Source: Mansonella perstans
Lineage: Eukaryota; Nematoda; Chromadorea; Rhabditida; Onchocercidae
Direction of reading: 5' to 3'
DNA: 64,000 nucleotides
Assembly (NCBI GenBank): GCA_037074765.1
Contig: JBAMDO010000069.1
Span: 209,501-273,500 of the forward strand
The notes under the pieces were generated by a model, which ran no database searches, was not told the DNA's origin, and worked only from the letters and a program-made list of their open reading frames with translations. The position numbers were made by a program, and so were the translations under genes. Within the stretch, counting starts at the first letter, position 1; each line of letters starts with the position of its first letter. Shown one piece after another: positions 46,033-59,240 of the stretch.

Positions 46033-48607
46033 ATGATGGCGAAGATTACTGGATTATTTCGAAATGAAGTTAGAGATGAAAATGATGAAGGTATGCTTTT
46101 AACTTGCAGGCCTTTCAAACAGATTTTTCAGTTTTTTTCTTAGTTTATACGATTTATTAATTAACAACAGCAGAATGGGGAATTCCTGAAAGGTTGCGTG
46201 GTATTTTTTGTTCTTTCTGAGCATTTTTTTTAAATGTCTATGAAGTATGACTGTTTATTGCAGAAGGTAAAGACGACATTTATATCCAAGGTGTACCTAT
46301 TCCTCCTCAAATTCTTGCAGAGATTTTAGTTAGAGTTGATAATTTTCGTGACATTGGTTTTGTGTGTCCTCTGGTAAGTTATTTTTTCTTTTTACATTAA
46401 TTCATCGATTGTAATCCTATAGCTAAATCTAAAAGCCAGTTTTATGGCCTCATTTAAAGTTACATAGCTTATGCCACTTATTTGTCAAATTTAGCTTGTA
46501 CTATTTTTATATCCTTTATTTTTTTGTAACAGTGTTTAATTTACAAAAGGTCATAAAGCCAAGAATGCCATTTGAATACATTTGGAAGTCCTAAGGACAC
46601 GTAATTGTATGTTTGAGTAAGTTTTTGTGTGTTATATTTGCAGTGGCATTTAAATTTATTCCACTGAAACTATTGCAGGTTTGTCATCGATGGTACAATG
46701 TTTTATCTGCTCCTGGTTTCTGGATTAATTATATGATATACCGTTCATTAGATTTACCTCCTAATTCTATAAGAAGTGAACCTTCACTGAATGTCAAGAA
46801 AGTTTGTATTAAGCAAGTATTCAGGCGAAATTTGATCAGCAATCCTAGCGGCGATGAAAATCTTCAAAACTGGGAGATAGCTGAAAATGGTGGTGATGGG
46901 TAAGGTTTCACTTCACTGTCCTGAACTTTTTTCAAATATGGAAAAGAAACAAGATTCTTATCATCTGCAAAAATTTATATTTGATCTCAGATCTGCAGTC
47001 TAACGTATGGTAGCTGGAATTGTTATAGGAGAATTTTTGCCTAGGCAATATTTATTCTGGTCCAATAAACAGAGTTGGCGAATAATATAGGTAGAGACGA
47101 TCATAGGGCTGGTTTGTGGGTGCCAATGAGAGGAGCACTGCTCGTCGAATAAAGGTGCTTGAAGTAATTTCAACCATTTGAAGCGGTTATTATTCCTTTT
47201 TTTTATATGGAATTATTTTACAGTACATTGATAAGGGTTCATATTCATATATGATGAATTTTTCTAACAGATTCCCAACACAGAATCTTTGGCGATACGT
47301 TGGTAGATAATAAAAAAAGAAAAACTACGTTATTTATCTATAACCATTGACATATGATTAAGACAGATTGACAGTAAGACAGAACGAGTCAAATTATTAT
47401 AACTTATTAATATAACTCATATCAAAACATTGGTGCGGGTTTTTCCTGACGAAAAATTTAGGGATAGCATATTAATCGAATAAATTCATACCATATGATA
47501 ACTTTTTTTTTTTGATTTGGATACGACTAAATTCGATTTGTACTTTTTTACTGGATTTTAATTATCGGGGATCATAATTTAGATTCGCAGTCGAGAAACC
47601 GCCAGTAGGTTGTGCGTCTTTGGGAAATATGCCGGTTGCATTTGTGACAAGCTATGGCTGGTGTACTAAATTTCAAGTCATTGATTTGTGGAAGGAAGGA
47701 ATTGAGGTATCTATTTCACTATCTCATTTAAATTACATATAAGTCAAGCCGGTTATTAGTGATATTTGAACTTACTTTACAGAAGTAAAATAAGCCCTTA
47801 CAGAAGAGTAAATATTTCACGTATCTGACGATTAATTTTTTTCCTAGTAATTTAAATAATGAACAGAGGTGTATTCAGAAACTTTTCTCTTGTATATCGT
47901 AGCAAGGATGTCATTTAGCATGCTTTTCTGGACGAATTTTGTCCACCAATCACTGTTTCGGATTACTGTGTTGCCCGTCACGATTGTCCTTCGATGTATG
48001 TACTGGAAGTGCAGTTGCTTCCGGATGGTTCTGTGCCTTCGCTACGTAGACCACTGTCAGAATTTAGGCCGTTATCAGAATTTCTACGTCAAGCTCAGTA
48101 TCCATATCGTAATCGGCATCATGATTTAGCACAGCGTGATAAGACAACTGATACTTCATTAATTCGAGTTCGAATGTTGTCAAGTGAATATTTACGTTAA
48201 TGTTATTTTTTTCTGCTTTATCTAGCAGCAATAATTTAAGTTAATTGGCATCATAAATTCCTCTCTAAAACTAGTCTGATTGGTTCTGTTGAATAAATGC
48301 AAATTTTCTAAGTTCTTCATTTCATAAATTTTGCTGATTTTGTCACAATTACATGCATTTTAGGCATTGAATAAAAAGTGTTATTTTCTGTGATTACTGT
48401 AACACTTTTTCAATTTCAGATATTGATCATATATTTTGGCAAAAGATTGAGCATACATTTTTGAATTATCCTAGAGGCATTCGTTATGTATTATTTCAAC
48501 ACAGCGGAAAAGATGATCTGTTTTGGGCTGGTCATTATGGCGTAAAAATGGCTAGAGCCTCAGTTATTATAGATTACGGTAACGGAGAACGAAGATGTAC
48601 AACCTGA
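46033..48607 (+). CDS. F-box protein with FBA domain (FBXO2/6/44 type)
   Basis: Six exons join in phase: 46033-46090, 46264-46373, 46679-46899, 47583-47706, 47919-48183 and 48420-48607, giving 321 residues. The F-box lies at about 28-75 (IPPQILAEILVRVDNF, CHRWYNVLSAPGFW). The F-box-associated domain runs from about 107 to the end, with NLISNPSGDENLQNWEIAEN, then SDYCVARHDCPSMYVLEVQL and finally FWAGHYGVKMARASVIID. Proteins of this type are substrate receptors of SCF ubiquitin ligases; the vertebrate members bind high-mannose glycoproteins in ER-associated degradation. Sugar binding here is inference, since the family also has members that do not bind glycans. A short internal duplication gives PLSEFRPLSEF around residue 212-222. 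The start ATG at 46033 is followed directly by a second ATG. Large T-rich introns separate the exons. Confidence 0.9.
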
Positions 48608-49765
48608 TGGGCAAAATTTCAGTAGTTTTATGGCGATTGAATTTAATTCTGTATTATCTAATGTTCTTTTATTTTTTACATTATATTTGTTTTTATCATT
48701 TATTGATTTCAATTATGTTAATTTCTCCTGAATATATGCTTACTTTATCCTAACAGTTGAATTATGATTGTGTTTTAGTGTGGCGTATTTGCTTTACTGT
48801 ATCTTTTATCTTTTCTGATATATAATTTGAGAAGTTTTGTAAGAATGATTGGTTAAGGTATTCTTGTGCAATCGAAATTTAGCACTCCTGAAAAGTGATA
48901 AGACAATTTGAGTTTAAAGTGATAAGAGAAGTTGTAATTAATAATTCTGTTTTCTTCCATCTTCATTCTTTTTTCGTTTTTGATATATTCGTTATTAATT
49001 TTGAATTCATTTGTTATGAAGCTTGCTTTATCAGAAATTCTTTGTGATAATGCCATCTTTTACTTATTATTATTTATCAAATGTATTTTTATTAATTTTA
49101 TTTCATCGTTGTACGTAGTTTTTAATATTTGGTCATTTAGTTGCAATAGTTTTTCGATAGTGATAGTGATTTTATAACTTCAAATCTTCAGATGTACTAA
49201 TTTTTTTTTATAGATTAATGAAGGCTTCGCAAAAGAGTTTTTCGAAGCTTCATTCTTAATTGGATTCCAAATTTCATTTTATTCCAACTTTGCATTGTTG
49301 TTTATATTTGATGTAAAGTGTTGCATTATAAAACATATCAATAAACTATCTTATGCTTCATTTTGAAAGAAAAAATATTCAGCAGCAAAAATTCAGTGTA
49401 TTTTTCAGCACATACTATCCGTCATTCCACGCTTCCCAGAATCTTCTCAGAATTTCATTTCAAATTTAATTACTTTTCGATAGGGATCGAATTTCTATAT
49501 TTTTCTTCAGAATTTTATTTTCGTACTGCTAAATGCATTTTGGAAACTTCAGAAGAGTTTTTTTATGATATTACTTTAAAGAATTCTATTTTATTACGGT
49601 GATGGATATTTGCAAAGTGTAGTAGGAGTGTGGAGAACTTTGTTAAAGATGCCATTAGATGACAGATTAATAATTTGAATAAACTTTGGTAAGTTTTATG
49701 GATCTGTTCATGCAAATGTTCTAGGATTTGGGTAGTGCATCCGTTATTTCCAGGATGTTTCGAAG
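48608..49765. other. Spacer between F-box and ITFG2-like genes
   Basis: About 1.16 kb, AT-rich. Small open frames (up to about 80 codons) have no recognisable domain. The F-box 3' UTR lies at the start. The AG at 49752-49753 (TTATTTCCAG), 12 bases before the next start codon, is a good candidate for a spliced-leader acceptor. Confidence 0.45.
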
Positions 49766-52232
49766 ATGATGTGTACAGAAGTGAAATTCTCAAGATATGG
49801 TGCAAATGTTAATGCTGCAGCATTGTTTGCTACTCATCTTAATGCACCGTCTTCTAGTGTACTAATGGTATGGTCAAGAAATCATCAACAACTTTTCATC
49901 ATTATCGGGAAATGTAATGGTGATGTTAGTCCTAGTCTTTTTTGGTTTTTTTTTTTCCCCCACTGTTGGTTATGATTAACAAACTGTTGTCTGAATGTAG
50001 AATTGAAGGATTAGAAACGAATGGAAAAATGTGACAATCAAACGATATTTTTATCATAAAATTAGTGAAGAATTATTAGCATTTCTCGAATTATTTTGGC
50101 AACTTTAAGCAAACGATGAACTAGGGTAGGACTTTCTTTGTTATGGAACAAATTAAGATAATAGAACGCGAAATATCATTTCACTTCCGGTTTGTTAGGT
50201 TTTTTTTAAAAAATCGAAATATTTTCTTATGACAAATATAGCTTTATTAGATACAAGTTTGTTGATAATTTTTGACCTTTTAAAGTTATGTCTGTTTTTT
50301 CAGCACTTATTTACCTTGTTTTGAATGATGTCCATATTTCGACTTCAATCCGTTCTTTTTAATTGCAGAATCTTAATTATTTATTTTAGTTACTCTTTTT
50401 TACAACCAATAGGCAATATATAAAGTTGGAAAATATCTTCAAAAGTCCGCTGACAACAATTTGCTTTGGAAAACTAAGACAAAGCAGGTGCGTTTATGGA
50501 GAGCAAAGACTTATGTACTTTCTTCGGATTAAAAACAATTTTATTTATTTCATTAAGAATCGTACTTTTAATTATGACCATTCGTGCAGAATGGAATATT
50601 GGTCATGACTGTATTAAATCAATATTTGTTGAAAGTGCTAATTTTAGTATCAGAGATGACTTAAAAGCAGTGTCGAGATGACTGATATTGTAAATCTTTT
50701 GCAAAACCTGACCATATCTTTGATATATGTCCTAATCGTCGTGATCGATTTTTTTAGTGACGAAATCGTTGCCATTTCGGCAAGTGGTCAGATACGCTCT
50801 TTCGATTTTCCGCAGACTGATGCCCAGACCGGTGAGTTACAAAAACCTTTGCCATTTTTTGAGCAACTCGTTCAGGCCGATATATGCACGTCATACATTG
50901 GTGACATTGATGGTGATGGTTCATCAGAATTACTGGTTTTAATGACTGACCGCTGTGGTTAGTAATTTTAGCTCTGTGTACTCCAGGCTTCCATCATTTT
51001 ATGATCTCGATTATAGCTTATTTGAAATGTGATTTTTAACCCAAAAACAAGATCAATATATTATGTATCAGTGATGATATACATAAGATGTTTTGCACCA
51101 TGCGATCCAAGGCTAGTGGAATACCGACAAATTTTGATGATTTTATAAAGCTTAAAATCATGGTTTTTTTTAACGTGATTTTTAGTAAGAACTTATCGAT
51201 ATGTTGCAAATCATCTGGCACCATTGAACAAATATGAAGTACCATCGCATGTTTATGGCTTTGCACTTGGTACCACAACTTCTGGCCTTTGCTATGCGCT
51301 CCTGGCAGAAAGAAATGAAAATTATGTGGTGAAGATCGATTTTGGTTCAAACAGCTGTAACATTTTGCCGCAAACATTGGTTTCTAATACTTCCATTCGA
51401 GAGCTTGTGATTCCCAATCAGCCGATATATTTGAGCTTAATTGGTTCACTTGCCGCTCGGCTACTTGTTATCAATCCAGGTTACTTCACATTTACATCTA
51501 TTTACAGTAAAAGTACTGTAAGACATTTCACAATATTAGCTTGTGAAAAATTATCAGCACCCTAATTCATCCTGAATTTGGTTTGACACTTCATTTTTGT
51601 TCAGTCATGTCCAGAATTTACGTTCCGCTATCGAAAATTGGACTTTCTTGAATTATAATTGCATATTCAGGTGATTCTAATGACATCATTTGCTCTTACA
51701 GAAAGTGATACCGAAGTAGCACTGGAAAATCCGACAGGCGATTTCATTTGTGCAACTACAGTCAATCTGCAAAATATGTATGTTGTGATGACACTGGATA
51801 TTTTCGGCAACTTACTCATCTATGGATGGAATGATCATAGCGTAAATTCTTGTATAAAAACTCTTTTTTTTTTGGTATTTTCAAGGTATTATGTTAAAGA
51901 TGACTACTTCAGGTTTTTTCGAAAAATGAAAGCTAAAATATTTCATCAAGTTTTCTCTCCTTCATTGTATTTTAAAATTTGGACTTATTTAATTCTGCGA
52001 AGTTTCGAGTATTTGAATTGCATATTTTTATATTACATTTTTGATAAATTTACGAATACATGCATTACAGACTTGTCAAGCACATCTTATAGCAAGAACG
52101 ACGGTTCTACCGGATGCGGATCGCATCACTGCTGTACCAGGTCGGAATGAAAATGAAGTTCTTTTTTGCATTTGTACAGTCTACTTCAAAATTGCTGTTT
52201 ATCGAATTGATCTATCATCTGTACTTAGTTGA
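49766..52232 (+). CDS. itfg2: ITFG2-like protein (KICSTOR complex subunit)
   Basis: Seven exons can be joined in phase: 49766-49924, 50413-50491, 50590-50671, 50758-50957, 51186-51479, 51702-51841 and 52071-52232. They give 371 residues, shorter than the roughly 447 I recall for human ITFG2. ITFG2 is a beta-propeller-like subunit of KICSTOR, which holds the GATOR1 brake on mTORC1 at the lysosome. The best match is the FG-GAP-like segment at about 147-170: SYIGDIDGDGSSELLVLMTD followed by an arginine/tyrosine-rich strand, against the same block in ITFG2. Other propeller-like strands are DEIVAISASGQIRSF (about 107-121) and DIFGNLLIYGW (about 304-314). The C-terminal 70 or so residues of the human protein have no counterpart. 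The donors of exons 2 and 3 (C|GTTTAT and GT|GTCGAG) are weak and were chosen for phase, so those boundaries are uncertain. ATG at 49766 is followed by a second in-frame ATG. Confidence 0.75.
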
Positions 52233-52392
52233 TTTTACATTTCTTTCGAAGCTTTTATGTAACAGAAATATCGAGAGGATAATTAGGAGTAACGAAAAGA
52301 TAGAAATAAACTTATGTTTGCTAGCTAATTGTTCTGATGGCGTTGCTTAGGCCTTGAAAGGCTTTTTGAAATTCTTAAATGTTACAAATTGA

Positions 52393-52398
52393 AATAAA
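52393..52398 (+). terminator. Possible poly(A) signal of the ITFG2-like gene
   Basis: AATAAA 160 bases after the ITFG2-like stop codon. It is the likely 3' end of the four-gene block. Confidence 0.45.
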
Positions 52399-52434
52399 AC
52401 AGTATAGGATTTATTTTTAATCCGTTTCGGCTTT

Positions 52435-52497
52435 AGATTAATTTCGCAATGGTTCAGATTAATTTTTCAGATTTACTTCAGATTAATTTCGCAATGG
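52435..52497. repeat. Two 18-base identical direct repeats
   Basis: AGATTAATTTCGCAATGG occurs at 52435-52452 and again at 52480-52497, with a partial third AGATTAATTTTTCAGA between them. It is a small local duplication just after the ITFG2-like gene. Confidence 0.7.
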
Positions 52498-54853
52498 ATT
52501 TTGAATCTAGCATTGAAATGTTAGGATGTTTCAAATTGAAAAAAATAAATGAAACAAATAGTGCAACTTATTATTTCTGAAATTAGCTAGTTTATAAATA
52601 GAAAAATTAATTAATAAATGAATTTCTGTATGAAGTTAATAGATAGAGTGAGAAATGATTTGATAATTTGCAGCATGACATTGTCATCTGTTTTATTCAT
52701 ATGTCTTTATTTGCGAGGTCTGTATATATTTTCTATATTTATTATGTTTTATTTCTTTTCTTTTTTTCTTGCTACTTTATTTGTTTGTTTTAATATAGCA
52801 ATATTTATTACTACTTCATTTCTTCATGTACGTATGTATTTTTTACGATATATATAACTCGTAAAATATTTTCAGATATTTGTTCTACATATAACTAATC
52901 CATCTTGTACCAATCATTTCATAGATTGCTAATAATCTTATGACAACTGTTCTCGACCCTTCCTTCATTGCAGGAATTTTAAAAATGCATTTATATTGAA
53001 CTCCTTCTTTGCCTTTCTTATTATATGCTTCGTATTTTTTTTTTCTTTTTTTTTTTTTTGCAACGAAATATTTTCAATCAGAAAGATGATTTTGTTGAAA
53101 GCAAATAAATTTTATTAATAATCTAGCAATCAACGCCATCCTTTGAATTATTTATTTACCTATTAATAAATTAAGTGGCTTAGAAGTAGTAAAGAAAAAG
53201 GTGATGATAATGATGATGATTAAGAAAAAGAAGGGAACATATGAATATTTTTGCGTTTTGAAAATCATTTTTGTTTCTTTTTCCTGTTCATTCATTTCTG
53301 TTCATCGTATTAAATTTCCAAAATTTTTTTTACTCTTTCTCTGTTGTTTTTAATTTGTTAAAATCAGCAAAGTAGCAGTTGTTTAATCGCAGTTGGATGA
53401 GTAACTTAAGAATGTCAACTTGAAAGATTGTTAAATTACGTAATTCTTCTCAAGTGATGCACATGACATATTGCATTTGAATGATTGGCAAAAGATCTTT
53501 TAATAAAATAGTTAACTTTTTAAAAAAATAAAATGGTTAATTTCTATAACAAAACAAAACTAATTTTTTTTCCAATAAAGAATTTATTTAAATTTATTGA
53601 ATAAGTCAATTTCGAAATAATTGTTTAAATTCATTAGTTTTTTCCTTTTTGCATCAAATTATATAAACAATCAGATTTTGCTCTTTGAAAAACTTTCATT
53701 AATTGTCGAAATTCTTTTTTTTTTTTTTTAATTTCACAATCAAGACTTTGAAATATACCAACAAATACATATATATATATAATTAATTATAAACATATGT
53801 TAATTTTTCCACACAACAGTAATGAATTAACCTCTAATTACAATTAGTGTCATATTATAACGGTCTCAACCCATTACTGGTTGGCACAAACGTCCTCGGT
53901 ATTCTCAAAATTTTTAGAAACCGGTCATGAATAATTTGTGAGCAAAACAACATTTAGAAAAGTTTTCATTGAAAGTATATTTTTTTTACATTCAATTTTG
54001 TCCCAAATTTTTTTTTTAAATTTTAATGTAAATAAAGAAATCGATTTTCTTTCAACCAGGTTGACAAAAAAAAGGTACAATGATTTCCAACTAAAAGTTT
54101 ATGTCGGAAAAGAGTTTTTTTTTTCATCACATTTTTATGAGCACTTAAAAATTAATTAGTTAACACAAATTTTTGAAGTGCATTCATAAGCAGGCATATT
54201 AGAAGCACATACAATAAATGAAAAAGCAATAAACAATTTTTATGCGTGTGCATCAATGATTCAAAGTGTTAATTAAATGAAAAAAAAAATGTTTTATTAT
54301 TATCATTTCATTTTTAAAAATTCACTTAACACAAATTATTTACTTCGCAAGTTTCAATTAAAATTGTATTAATGTTATAATTTGCAAAATTGCAAATTGT
54401 AACATTAATGTTATTAAAAATTTACAAAATTATTACATAACGGCAAAATATTTAACCGACTTTCTTTTTTTTAAATTTATCAAAATAGCTAATTTTTTTA
54501 ATTAGTTAATACTTATTCAATTAAAAATTGCATTTTCATTTCATTCCGTGGTATTCTCTTACATTTTTTTGTACAAAATTATATTAGATTGTATGCAATG
54601 TTTTTTTTTGTTTTTTGTTAATTATATACAGTTTTTATTATCTTTCCGACTTCATCATATCAAATGAAAATTAATGAAAGTAAATAGTTAGTGTGAAATT
54701 AAGGATCTGATCGCTCAAATATTACCGGTATGTTAGAAGCTGAAATATTGATCCTTTTAGCAGAGCAATGACTTATGGAAATAACACACATGTTGAATGC
54801 TAATTAATCTTTTCAAATTTGTCCCAATCACCTTACATGATATATATGTTGCA

Positions 54854-54909
54854 GCTTAATGGCTTTTGGCTTATTGGCTTATGACTTATTGGCTTTTAGC
54901 TTACTGGCC
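54854..54909. repeat. Short degenerate tandem repeat (TTATTGGCTTT-like)
   Basis: About five copies of a 10-12 base unit with core TTGGCTTA or CTGGCC-like endings, in non-coding DNA. No open frame depends on it. Confidence 0.6.
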
Positions 54910-55070
54910 ATTTTTAATAATGACGCTGCATTTCCTGCAAAAATTCCAACAGGAACGTTGGAAAAGCATTTTTAGTTAAACAGACTATAATTCAATATTG
55001 TCTTATTGATAATTATCAAATTTATGAGAATACGGTGGTATATCGTGTATATGTATGCCTTTGTGTATCT

Positions 55071-55110
55071 AAATGTGTGTATGTGTGTGTGTGTGTACAT
55101 GTGTGTATGC
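55071..55110. repeat. Short GT-rich microsatellite
   Basis: TGTG runs broken by TA and CA, about 40 bases, the third GT tract of the window and the shortest. Confidence 0.85.
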
Positions 55111-58100
55111 ATTTGTCAATCTCTTCTAAAATACGTAAAATAAACTTGTAATTTTATTCCAAACACATTAGTAAATACGTCAAATGCTTCATTGATAACG
55201 TCAAATACTTTCATTGATTATGTCCAATAAATGATTTTAACTTTTTAAATTTCTCAGCATAAAGTAAGTGTTAATAACTGTTAAGATAATAATAGACAAA
55301 TAAATCTAATGAATTAACAAATAGTTTAAAGTGAGCCAATTATTGATGGAAAAAACTTAATGTTAATGTGATAAAAGTTGAAATGATATTTTTACCTTAA
55401 TGTTATAATTGAAATTTTTCAACTTCTGTTCACTAATAGTTCTAATGAATTTTTCCTTTAATTAGTTGATTAGAAAAGATTAATAAAATTTCATCTTTAT
55501 TTAACATTTTACTAGTAAAAATTATTGTTGAAACTTACTGGAACTTGTTGAAAATAAGTTCTCTTTTCATTAAATTAATTCAATTTATCAACTAACTGTT
55601 ATAATAATAGATTTTAAAAGCCATATGATATAATTGTTGTCATAAAATTTATCAAGTATTAATTATCACAGTGACTAATTTTATTTTATAACTTAATTAA
55701 ATGATAACAATCATTGATTGGTTGATTGATTCATTCATTTTATAACAAGTTGAACGAAAATAAAAATTATTAAATTTATTTCTTTTCCCATAATTTCATA
55801 TTTTTGTTTGTTTGTTTTTTTTTTTTTTAAGTATCTAAATTTTCATTGATAATATTAACTGATTCAATAATTTTGTAGTACAAAAACTATAAGGAAAGAT
55901 ATTTGGAGAGAAAAAAGTGCAACTTTTTATGTATAATATGATATGACATTTATTGTATCAAATTTCAACATTAAATCGCAACATTTCTCCACTTACATGT
56001 TCTGCAGAAATATGAGTCACGCAAGCATTTCCTCATTTCATTTTCAAGTGCAAAAATATTCATATACTATTTGTTAATTAATTTTATTTAATTTTCTGCT
56101 TCATAATTTTTCAGTTATTTTTCTTTTTCTATTGCAAATGTATTTTTCAAAGCATAAGTTTTTTTTTCTCTCAATGCCATTATTATTTATTCATTTTGTC
56201 ATTTCATTATCCATATATTGCTTTAATATTTTTAAAGTCAAAAAGCCAAAATTTCAATTGCTATTAAATAGCAATTTAGCCTTAATTAAACAACTTTTTT
56301 TATCAATGAATGTTTGCTTGTTTTCTTTCTAAATTGAAATGTTTCAGTTATATTACCTTTTTTCTTTTTTTTTGAATTTTTTTTTCAGTTTAAAGTTTCG
56401 CTTTTTTTTCATGGCTTACAATTTCCAATAATATTTTTCTTTGATAACTTTTAGCAATGCTCATCCATAATTCTGCTGTGATAATGCTTCATTGATAACT
56501 TATATAAACTTATTGGTAACTTACAATAACTGTTCATCGATAGTGATAACGTTCATTTATAATTTATATAACACTTATTGATAACTTATGCAATGTTCAC
56601 TTCTGTTTACGCTGTGATAATGACTTTTAAAGTCTTGAATTATTTTAATCGCATAAATGTTCATTGTTACTTAAACTCTGCGAATGTTTATAGACATATC
56701 ATGCCTGGTTGATACGTTTGATAGGGTTTACTTCCAAACCAACAAATCATTTCATATGTCTTTCAGGAATTATTGATATTCTGAAAAAATAATTTAGCAT
56801 ATTTGCAAAAAAAGTACCTCATAGAGTTTTCTTTTTTTTTTTTGTTCAACAATAATAGCATCAATTCATGCTTTACTCATTAGCACTATTTGATAATTAT
56901 TAAATAATGCAATAAAAAAAAAATTTTTTTTTTAAATCCAAATTTATCAAAAAGAAAAGACTTATATTGTCAAAAACAAATACATATTTACATACAAATG
57001 AAATCAATAAATCACTACTTCCGAGAATAGAATAAGTATGAATAATCATAGCAAAGCTAACATGGTTAGGCTGTTGGTTAGCTAGTTAGTTTGATTTTAG
57101 CTCAGTACTTCTTGAAGATTAATTTTTAAGGCCTCCCTTTTAAAGCCAGAACTAACTAAATCAATCCAACTTTTTCACAAATATCATACGAACGAAATAA
57201 TATTTTAACTTTGAAGGCCTGCGCAAGAAAAAAAGACATTTTCATTTAATTGCGATTTTTCCTATTTTCGCTTCCGAATTCAAGTATAACATTAATTAAT
57301 TTCTATCTCAATAGGATGTCTTATCTTTATTTCCCGCACCTCCGAAAGCCAATTTTTCTCAATTAATTTTCAAAAAAATTCTTCGAATTTTTTTTATTTG
57401 AAAATAAATTTCAGTTACTGCAAATGGATGTGCTAATTCATCGCCCCTGCTAATATATATTGATATTGCTACAACTAATTGTCGGCCTTAGCTTTTGCCT
57501 TGGATAATTGAATTTTAATTAACATTTCTTCCACCTGCTATTATTCAAATAAATATTTATATCTAATGTATCCATTGTTCAAATAAATATCTCTATCTAA
57601 TCTATCCGTCTGACCGAATTAAATGATCAACAATAAAAAGTATTTAAATTTGCAAGCAATTAATTATTATTTAATTGTCATTTTCCTGTTAATACATGTT
57701 GGTATTGCTACAGCATGATACATACGTCTAATTGTTAGAGTTAATTTTGAACCATTTTATTGCCATTTCTGAAAAATTTCAATCTCATTAAGAAATCATT
57801 TTTAAAAATATTTCAATAATACTAATTTAAATACTTGTTATTTTTGTATTTTGGAAAAAAAAAATATATTGCAAAAATTTCACATCATTCTTATTTATTT
57901 TCATTTATTTCATTAATCAAATTTGTATCATTTTTAATCGAACAAAACTTTGATTATTTTTGATCAAATTCATTAGATGGATATAATTTAACCTTTTTGA
58001 TTAAAGCTATATATAATGAGAAAAAATTAATTAGTCCCTCATTTGATGGATTAACGTAATTCATTCTTTCTAAGTTTATCACTGAGAAAGCAAGCGGAAG

Positions 58101-58445
58101 AGAGCAAATGGAAAAAAGAGATAAATGATAGAAATCCAGTGGTTAAGGTCAATTTCAAACTAGCCAATAGCTCGAATTAATTGCGAATAGCATTATTATC
58201 GCTGTGTATGCATTAGCCTATCATTTTCGAAGCTTATAAATTTTTATGCCCATAAATAAGCCTAAAAGCTGTAATTTTAAAATATTATGCTGCAAAAAAG
58301 CAGTTGCATTTTAAAATAATTCACAAAATTTTCAAAGAAATTCAAAATTTAAAATTTTGACTTTATTAAATTTTTTTTTCTGAGCCAATTTGCGCTTTTT
58401 TTTACATAAAATTTAATGATTTACATTAATTTTAATTTCCTTATT

Positions 58446-58485
58446 AAATTTAGTTAAGTCAATATTTTTTGACTTAACTAAATTT
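58446..58485. repeat. 16-base perfect inverted repeat, 8-base loop
   Basis: AAATTTAGTTAAGTCA at 58446-58461 is the exact reverse complement of 58470-58485. Two further partial copies (AAGTTAAGTCA and TTTGACTTAACTGAAATT) follow within 40 bases in opposite orientations, so the core TTAAGTCA appears four times. It could form a cruciform or RNA hairpin, or be paired sites for a dimeric protein. Confidence 0.85.
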
Positions 58486-58832
58486 AACTAAAAGTTAAGT
58501 CACTAGATTTGACTTAACTGAAATTCATGCTATAATTATATTAACCAGGCTTTATGGATGCCCTTATTAAATTGATGAAAATTTAAATTCATCATTTATC
58601 AACAAATTTTTCAAAATTGGTGCAAATGACAGTGTCTTTCAATTTCTCTCTCTCTCCCTCTCCCTCTTCTGTGTATCGTTTCAATTTTCCTGACTAACAA
58701 TTAATTTCAAATGTGGGAAATTTTTCGGAAAAAATTTTCAGTATACAATCTGTTAGCAATTGAAACTCTATGTTAATTATGGGAATTTTTAATTTCATTA
58801 ATGAATAATTCAAATCAATGAACAGTAAACAT

Positions 58833-58889
58833 TATATATTATATATATATAGTTTAAGTTTTTTTTTTTAAGATATATATATATATAGT
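58833..58889. repeat. Two AT microsatellites flanking a T run
   Basis: A TATATATATATA run near 58840-58850 and another near 58873-58886 flank a run of about 13 T. The AT runs can pair with each other or with themselves. Simple-sequence DNA with no gene. Confidence 0.8.
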
Positions 58890-59128
58890 TATGCTTAAAA
58901 TGATTAAAACTTAAAATGACTTAAAAGATTGTTGCAAAAATTTTCAACCTTTTTTAATTGAAATAGCAATTAAAACACAAAACTTATCGATTTATATTTT
59001 TCATTTTCGTTTTTAAATATTCTGTTATTTTTTTTTCATGCTACGGATGATATGTTTAATTTAAAGCAAAATATGAGCTTTGAAGTTTGTGAGTATCGCA
59101 GTAGGAATTTTTTTATCATCTGTGATTG

Positions 59129-59240
59129 GTTTTTTCTACGTTCACGTGAACAACAAATGAAGTATTTTTGTTTTTTAGCATACTTGATTGATTTCTTTTT
59201 CTACGTTTTACGTGAACAGCAAGTGGATTATTTGTATTTG
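59129..59240. repeat. Imperfect direct duplication of about 70 bases
   Basis: TTTTTCTACGTTCACGTGAA near 59130 recurs near 59195 as TTTTTCTACGTTTTACGTGA, each followed by ACA(G/A)CAA and then TATTT(T)TG. Both copies lie in one 83-codon open frame, which has no recognisable domain and probably stays open by chance. Confidence 0.5.
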
